Assembly: GCA_030673275.1 (NCBI GenBank)
Contig: DAOVJL010000024.1
Span: 1-9,635, forward strand
DNA: 9,635 bases
DNA from: Sulfurimonas sp.
Lineage (GTDB): Bacteria; Campylobacterota; Campylobacteria; Campylobacterales; Sulfurimonadaceae
Direction of reading: 5' to 3'
Positions 6,505-9,635 of this stretch are shown here, piece after piece. The notes below the pieces were generated by a model. That model did no database searches. It worked only from the letters and a program-made list of their open reading frames with translations, and was not told where the DNA came from. Within the stretch, counting starts at the first letter, position 1; each line of letters starts with the position of its first letter. The position numbers were made by a program, and so were the translations under genes.

Positions 6505-7863
6505 ATGAGATTGACAAAATTAAGTTTAATAGCAGCAATGCTAATAGGTTCAACTGCATTTGCAATTGAAAATACAAAGGTGTCTGGTACAGCTGGATTA
6601 TATTACGGTACTCAAGATTCTGATGCAGCTAATGCACCAGACCTGTTTTCTAAAGAGTCAGCATATACTAACTACTTTGCTCACTTGGATTTAACTACTG
6701 ATTTAACTGAAGGTGTATCAGCTGGTGTTGGTGCTCAAGTAGTTACGACTTTAGGTGTTGAGCATAATTTGGTAAATGCGGTATTTTCAAATGCTCACAC
6801 TGCAGATACTTCTACTGGTGCATCATTTGGTAATGGTCTTCAAGCTGATTCTGCAATGTGGATTGATGAGTTATGGATAGCTGGTTCAGCTTTTGATACA
6901 ACTCTGAAGATTGGTCGTCAAGCTTTAGATACTCCTTTTGCGTTTACTGAGACTTGGGGTGTTGATAAAAATACTTTTGAAGCAGCTGTAATAATAAATC
7001 AAAGTCTTCCTGAAACTACTTTAATTGCTACTACTATTGGTAAATCAAATGGTTCTGCTGATGATAGAACAAGTGCTCGTGAAAGTATTACAGGTCCTGG
7101 TAACTTAAATGATTTAAGTTTGACAGCTGCTGGTTATGTTGCTGCTGATGGTACTTTTAGTACGTTTGGTAATCAAGGTACTTACTGTTTTGGTGTAATA
7201 AACAACTCTATCGAGCAACTTACAATTCAAGCTTGGTACTACGATATGGTTCAACTGGCTGAAGCATATTGGTTACAAGCTGACTTAAATGTAGAAGGTG
7301 TTCTTGCTGGTGTTCAGTACATGAATACTGATTTAGATGTAGGTGCAAATGTTGGTGATGTTTATGACAATAATACAAGCACTATTATGCCTGCTACTGA
7401 AGATACAAGTGCTTGGTCTGCAATGCTTGGTTATGAGATAAAAGATGTTGCTACTATTAAAATTGCTTACTCTGATGTTGATAAAGATGGTGTTTTAGGT
7501 GTTGCTAATACTGCAACTGGTTCTATCGCTACTGTTGGTGGTCAATCAAGACTTTATACTGAGATGTGGTGGAACTACGGTTATGTTTCTGCTGTAGGTG
7601 CTGAGTCTTTCTCAATAACTGCTGAGGGTAATTTAGCTGGTGTTGATCTATTATTAGGTTACTACAACGCAGATATAGAAGAAGGTAGTGCTGCTGTAAC
7701 TCTTCTTCGTGGTTATGCTAAAGAAGAGTTAACAGAAATTACTTTAGCTGCTTCTAAATCTTTTGGTCCGTTAGATACTTCTTTAGCTATTATCCGTGCA
7801 GATAAAGATGTTGCTGATGTAACTACAACAGATGTTCAAATTTATTTAACATATAATTTTTAG
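6505..7863 (+). CDS. Outer-membrane porin, OprD-like (Campylobacterota Opr family)
   Basis: The 452-residue product has a signal peptide (MRLTKLSLIAAMLIGSTAFA, cleavage near residue 20), many amphipathic strands and the terminal YLTYNF of beta-barrel outer-membrane proteins. LDLTTDLTEGVSAGVGAQVV (61-80) and the block LKIGRQALDTPF (134-145) followed by NTFEAAVI (156-163) resemble the conserved GRQ-DTP region of OprD-type porins. Length is right for a 16-18-strand channel. Function inferred: diffusion or specific uptake of small solutes; substrate unknown. Codon use looks optimised and uniform, suggesting high expression, in agreement with the strong promoter and very strong terminator. It may be paralogous to the porin whose tail lies at 1-125. 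Confidence 0.8.
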   Translation: MRLTKLSLIAAMLIGSTAFAIENTKVSGTAGLYYGTQDSDAANAPDLFSKESAYTNYFAHLDLTTDLTEGVSAGVGAQVVTTLGVEHNLVNAVFSNAHTADTSTGASFGNGLQADSAMWIDELWIAGSAFDTTLKIGRQALDTPFAFTETWGVDKNTFEAAVIINQSLPETTLIATTIGKSNGSADDRTSARESITGPGNLNDLSLTAAGYVAADGTFSTFGNQGTYCFGVINNSIEQLTIQAWYYDMVQLAEAYWLQADLNVEGVLAGVQYMNTDLDVGANVGDVYDNNTSTIMPATEDTSAWSAMLGYEIKDVATIKIAYSDVDKDGVLGVANTATGSIATVGGQSRLYTEMWWNYGYVSAVGAESFSITAEGNLAGVDLLLGYYNADIEEGSAAVTLLRGYAKEELTEITLAASKSFGPLDTSLAIIRADKDVADVTTTDVQIYLTYNF

Positions 7864-7882
7864 TCACGTTACCCTTTTATAA

Positions 7883-7922
7883 GTCTATTTCCCCATCCCT
7901 CCTATTTTTTGGGGAAATAGAC
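7883..7922 (+). promoter_or_regulatory. Upstream hairpin, alternative to the porin terminator
   Basis: A perfect 12-bp stem (GTCTATTTCCCC at 7883-7894, its complement at 7911-7922) encloses a 16-nt loop. Its right arm is also part of the left arm of the following, longer hairpin, so the two structures cannot form together. No U-run follows this first stem. Confidence 0.65.
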
Positions 7923-7983
7923 CCTCCTCATCTTCCCACAAAACAGGAAAGGGGAAGCTGAGGAGGGTCTATTTTAATTTTTT
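7915..7983 (+). terminator. Strong intrinsic terminator of the porin gene
   Basis: Arms 7915-7937 and 7952-7974 form a 23-bp stem with a single mismatch (T7931 against C7958) and a 14-nt loop, followed by TAATTTTTT at 7975-7983. Stem and U-run together make a textbook rho-independent terminator, unusually long for one. Confidence 0.88.
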
Positions 7984-7984
7984 C

Positions 7985-7993
7985 TGATATAAT
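7985..7993 (+). promoter_or_regulatory. Putative extended -10 promoter of the permease gene
   Basis: TGATATAAT spans 7985-7993 (TGn plus TATAAT) and begins directly after the U-run of the porin terminator. The predicted start is near 8000, at the ATG itself (8001). No ribosome-binding site exists between them, suggesting a leaderless message. Confidence 0.5.
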
Positions 7994-8000
7994 TTTCTTA

Positions 8001-8960
8001 ATGAATGCACTATTAAAAAAAATATTTTATATTCTCTTTATGCTAATACTAATATCTATTATCTCATTCTTAGCTATTCACGCAGCTCCAAACAGTTTCT
8101 TTGGAGCAGGTGAACTAAATCCAAACATGACAGAGGAGGCTATTGCTGCTCTAAAAGCTGTTTATGGACTGGATAAACCACTTTTTGAGCAGTATATAGA
8201 TTGGGTTATAAATATTTTTTCTCTTAATTTTGGTATCTCTTTTGTAACTGGACAGGATGTTAGTTCTGAAATACTTAAACGATTACCGGTTACTTTGATT
8301 ATGAATATAACAGCGCTAATATCTGTATTTATTATCTCTTTATATCTTGGTGTAAAATCAGCACTTAATTATGAAAAAAAGACTGATTATATTATTCGTC
8401 AAATCTCTTTAGTGTCTTTCTCTATGCCATCATTTTATTTAGCACTGCTTTTTATTATATTTTTCTCTTTAAATTTAGATTTATTCCCTATTGCAGGACT
8501 TCACTCAATTGAGCCAAAAACAGGTTTTGAATATTATACAGATATGGCTTGGCACTTAGTTTTACCAGTTGGTGTTATGATATTTGTAGGACTTGGCAGT
8601 ATGATAATTTATGTTCGTTCACTAACTTTAGAGATATTAAAAAGTGATTATTATTATTTTGCACTCTCTCGAGGAATAGAAAAAAGAGAGTTACTTCGCT
8701 ACTATATATTTCCAAATCTTCTTCCTCCGATTGTTACACTCTTAGGACTTTCGCTTCCTGGGCTTATTGGCGGTAGTGTTATACTGGAGTCCATCTTTGG
8801 TATAGAGGGAATGGGACAGCTATTTTTTATGAGCGCTATGAGCAGGGATTATCCAATTATTATGGGTACTTTGATGATAACAGCGTTTTTAACATTGATT
8901 GGAAATATGGTTGCGGATTTAATCTTACTGAAACTAAACCCATACATGAAGCGAAGTTGA
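8001..8960 (+). CDS. ABC transporter permease, DppB/OppB type
   Basis: An inner-membrane channel subunit of the peptide/nickel ABC importer family (binding-protein-dependent transport component). The 319 residues match DppB in length and layout: N-terminal membrane helix (about 8-28) ending in HAAP, a long periplasmic segment with YGLDKPLFEQYIDWV (55-69) and NFGIS, then five more hydrophobic segments. The cytoplasmic coupling loop YFALSRGIEKRELLRYYIFPN (219-239) corresponds to the EAA loop that contacts the ATPase; the usual His is Tyr. GGSVILESIFGIEGMGQLF (257-275) is strongly typical. No DppC, ATPase or binding protein is adjacent: nusA converges downstream and a porin precedes. The substrate cannot be inferred. 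Not given a dppB symbol because specificity is unknown. Confidence 0.9.
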   Translation: MNALLKKIFYILFMLILISIISFLAIHAAPNSFFGAGELNPNMTEEAIAALKAVYGLDKPLFEQYIDWVINIFSLNFGISFVTGQDVSSEILKRLPVTLIMNITALISVFIISLYLGVKSALNYEKKTDYIIRQISLVSFSMPSFYLALLFIIFFSLNLDLFPIAGLHSIEPKTGFEYYTDMAWHLVLPVGVMIFVGLGSMIIYVRSLTLEILKSDYYYFALSRGIEKRELLRYYIFPNLLPPIVTLLGLSLPGLIGGSVILESIFGIEGMGQLFFMSAMSRDYPIIMGTLMITAFLTLIGNMVADLILLKLNPYMKRS

Positions 8961-8965
8961 AAATC

Positions 8966-9053
8966 AAAGTAGTGATGCATTTGCTTCGTTTCTTTATTCG
9001 TCAGATACTACAGTATCCTTCCTCACTCAGACCTTGCAACTACATTACTATTT
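8966..9053. repeat. Imperfect inverted repeat of about 88 bp behind the permease gene
   Basis: The outer arms 8966-8984 and 9036-9053 are complementary at about 15 of 18 positions with one bulge, and start 5 bp after the permease stop. At the centre a perfect small hairpin, GATAC-TACA-GTATC, lies at 9004-9017. The intervening stretches do not pair well. No T-run follows directly. The layout resembles a small non-autonomous inverted-repeat element or a structured 3' element; copy number elsewhere is unknown. Confidence 0.5.
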
Positions 9054-9085
9054 ATATTTTAGAAAAATAATATAAGTGGAAAATT

Positions 9086-9147
9086 ATGCCTCGAAAGAGA
9101 CAAGCTTTCACAAGAAATCATTTAGTGATTTCTTTGCATAAGGCATT
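9086..9147. repeat. Folded spacer: hairpins in a possible three-way junction
   Basis: A perfect 9-bp hairpin has arms AAGAAATCA at 9112-9120 and TGATTTCTT at 9126-9134 with loop TTTAG. Before it, GAAAG/CTTTC (9093-9097 and 9105-9109) can pair, and ATGCC (9086-9090) can pair with GGCAT (9142-9146), closing both into a three-way junction. TGCCTC and CAAGCTTT also occur in repeat copy 2, so this looks like the distal part of copy 3 interrupted by an extra hairpin of about 45 nt. Confidence 0.45.
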
Positions 9148-9154
9148 GGCCAAA

Positions 9155-9209
9155 AGTGACCACAGCGGCTCAAGCGAAGTAAAAGGAATTACTTCCTTTT
9201 ACGGACTAA
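9155..9209 (-). repeat. Structured 3'-end repeat, copy 3 (behind nusA)
   Basis: Read on the minus strand it begins directly after the nusA TAA stop, with TTAGTCCG. A perfect 10-bp hairpin has arms 9179-9188 and 9193-9202 with a 4-base loop. The second helix (GACC 9158-9161 with GGCT 9167-9170) has one mismatch here. It closely matches copy 1 in the aligned core and is the inverse of copy 2 on the map. No U-run follows. Confidence 0.85.
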
Positions 9210-9635
9210 TTATGAAAACATCGCCTCTAGCGCATCTAAGCCATCTTTAGCTTCTTCAATTGTACCATCTTCATTAGTTGTACTGTCAGATTCAACTAGT
9301 TCTATATTTAATCCGCTAAGCATTGAAGCAAGGCGGATATTTATACCGCTTTTACCAATTGCTTTTGATTTTTGATCAGCAGGAAGTGTAATGATTGCAC
9401 GTTCTGCTTCACCCTCTTCATTTTTAACAATCTCAACATGTGAGATAATAGCTGGAGCCATAATTCTTGAAATGAATAGCTCAGGTATAGATGTGTACTC
9501 AATACAGTCGATATTTTCACCGATTAACTCAGAACTTACAGCATTAATACGAACACCTTTAACACCGACAGTAGCTCCAACAGCGTCAACTTGCGGATGA
9601 GTGCTTAAAAGTGCTATTTTAGCTCTTTCACCTGG
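9210..9635 (-). CDS. nusA: Transcription termination/antitermination factor NusA, C-terminal part
   Basis: NusA binds RNA polymerase and nascent RNA, and modulates pausing, termination and rRNA antitermination. The frame is open from the window edge (9635) to the TAA at 9210-9212, giving 141 residues; the N-terminal domain and S1 domain lie outside. The visible part starts in KH1 with PGERAKIALLS, VGATVGVKGVRI and ELIGENIDCIEY. It continues into KH2, with ERAIITLPADQKSKAIGKSGINIRLASMLSGLNIELV including the GKSG loop. A short acidic tail (NEDGTIEEAKDGLDALEAMFS) ends the protein; the acidic repeat domains of some proteobacterial NusA are absent. The Met encoded at 9459-9461 is internal. Convergent with the permease. 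Confidence 0.95.
   Translation of the reverse strand, partial: PGERAKIALLSTHPQVDAVGATVGVKGVRINAVSSELIGENIDCIEYTSIPELFISRIMAPAIISHVEIVKNEEGEAERAIITLPADQKSKAIGKSGINIRLASMLSGLNIELVESDSTTNEDGTIEEAKDGLDALEAMFS

Noticed and set aside
9210..9461. An 83-residue small protein starting at the ATG at 9459-9461
   Set aside because: The frame continues upstream to the window edge with clear NusA KH1 sequence, so this methionine is internal.
9391..9600. Plus-strand open frame of 69 codons opposite nusA
   Set aside because: Lies in the KH domain coding region of nusA on the other strand; a shadow frame.

Overview
The window looks like a chromosomal segment of a free-living Campylobacterota (epsilonproteobacterium), most likely Sulfurimonas or a close relative. 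The DNA is AT-rich, intergenic spacers are short, protein sequences are of epsilonproteobacterial type, and the gene order matches what I recall for Campylobacter jejuni: rsfS-nadD divergent from gap-pgk-tpiA-fabI. The genus is inferred from sequence style; no search was run.

Left part (1-4978): the last codons of an outer-membrane porin (+) converge on a leftward nadD-rsfS operon (NAD synthesis, ribosome silencing). nadD is divergent from a rightward operon gap-pgk-tpiA-fabI, covering the triose-phosphate steps of glycolysis/gluconeogenesis plus enoyl-ACP reductase of fatty-acid synthesis. The nadD and gap -10 boxes lie 9-12 bp apart, so the two promoters probably exclude each other. The operon ends at a hairpin at 4998-5025.

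Middle part (4979-7985): an envelope cluster. A TorF/Gcw_chp-type beta-barrel protein (+) converges on a small lipoprotein of unknown function (-) across a bidirectional hairpin. The lipoprotein is divergent from a 452-residue OprD-like porin (+). The porin is followed by an unusually long pair of mutually exclusive hairpins ending in a U-tract.

Right part (7986-9635): a solitary DppB-type ABC permease (+), with no partner permease, ATPase or binding protein in view, converges on the 3' part of nusA (-). The 249-bp spacer between them is packed with inverted repeats.

The most interesting non-coding signal is a structured repeat of about 50-80 bp present three times (131-191, 2134-2210, 9155-9209). 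Each copy sits directly behind a stop codon (rsfS, gap, nusA) and is oriented the same way relative to the gene it follows. In gap it contributes the stop codon. It lacks a U-tract, so it is not a normal terminator, and one helix varies by compensatory changes. Apart from this repeat family and some regulatory architecture, the genes are ordinary core and envelope genes. I see no CRISPR array, rRNA or tRNA gene, transposase, phage gene or defence system.
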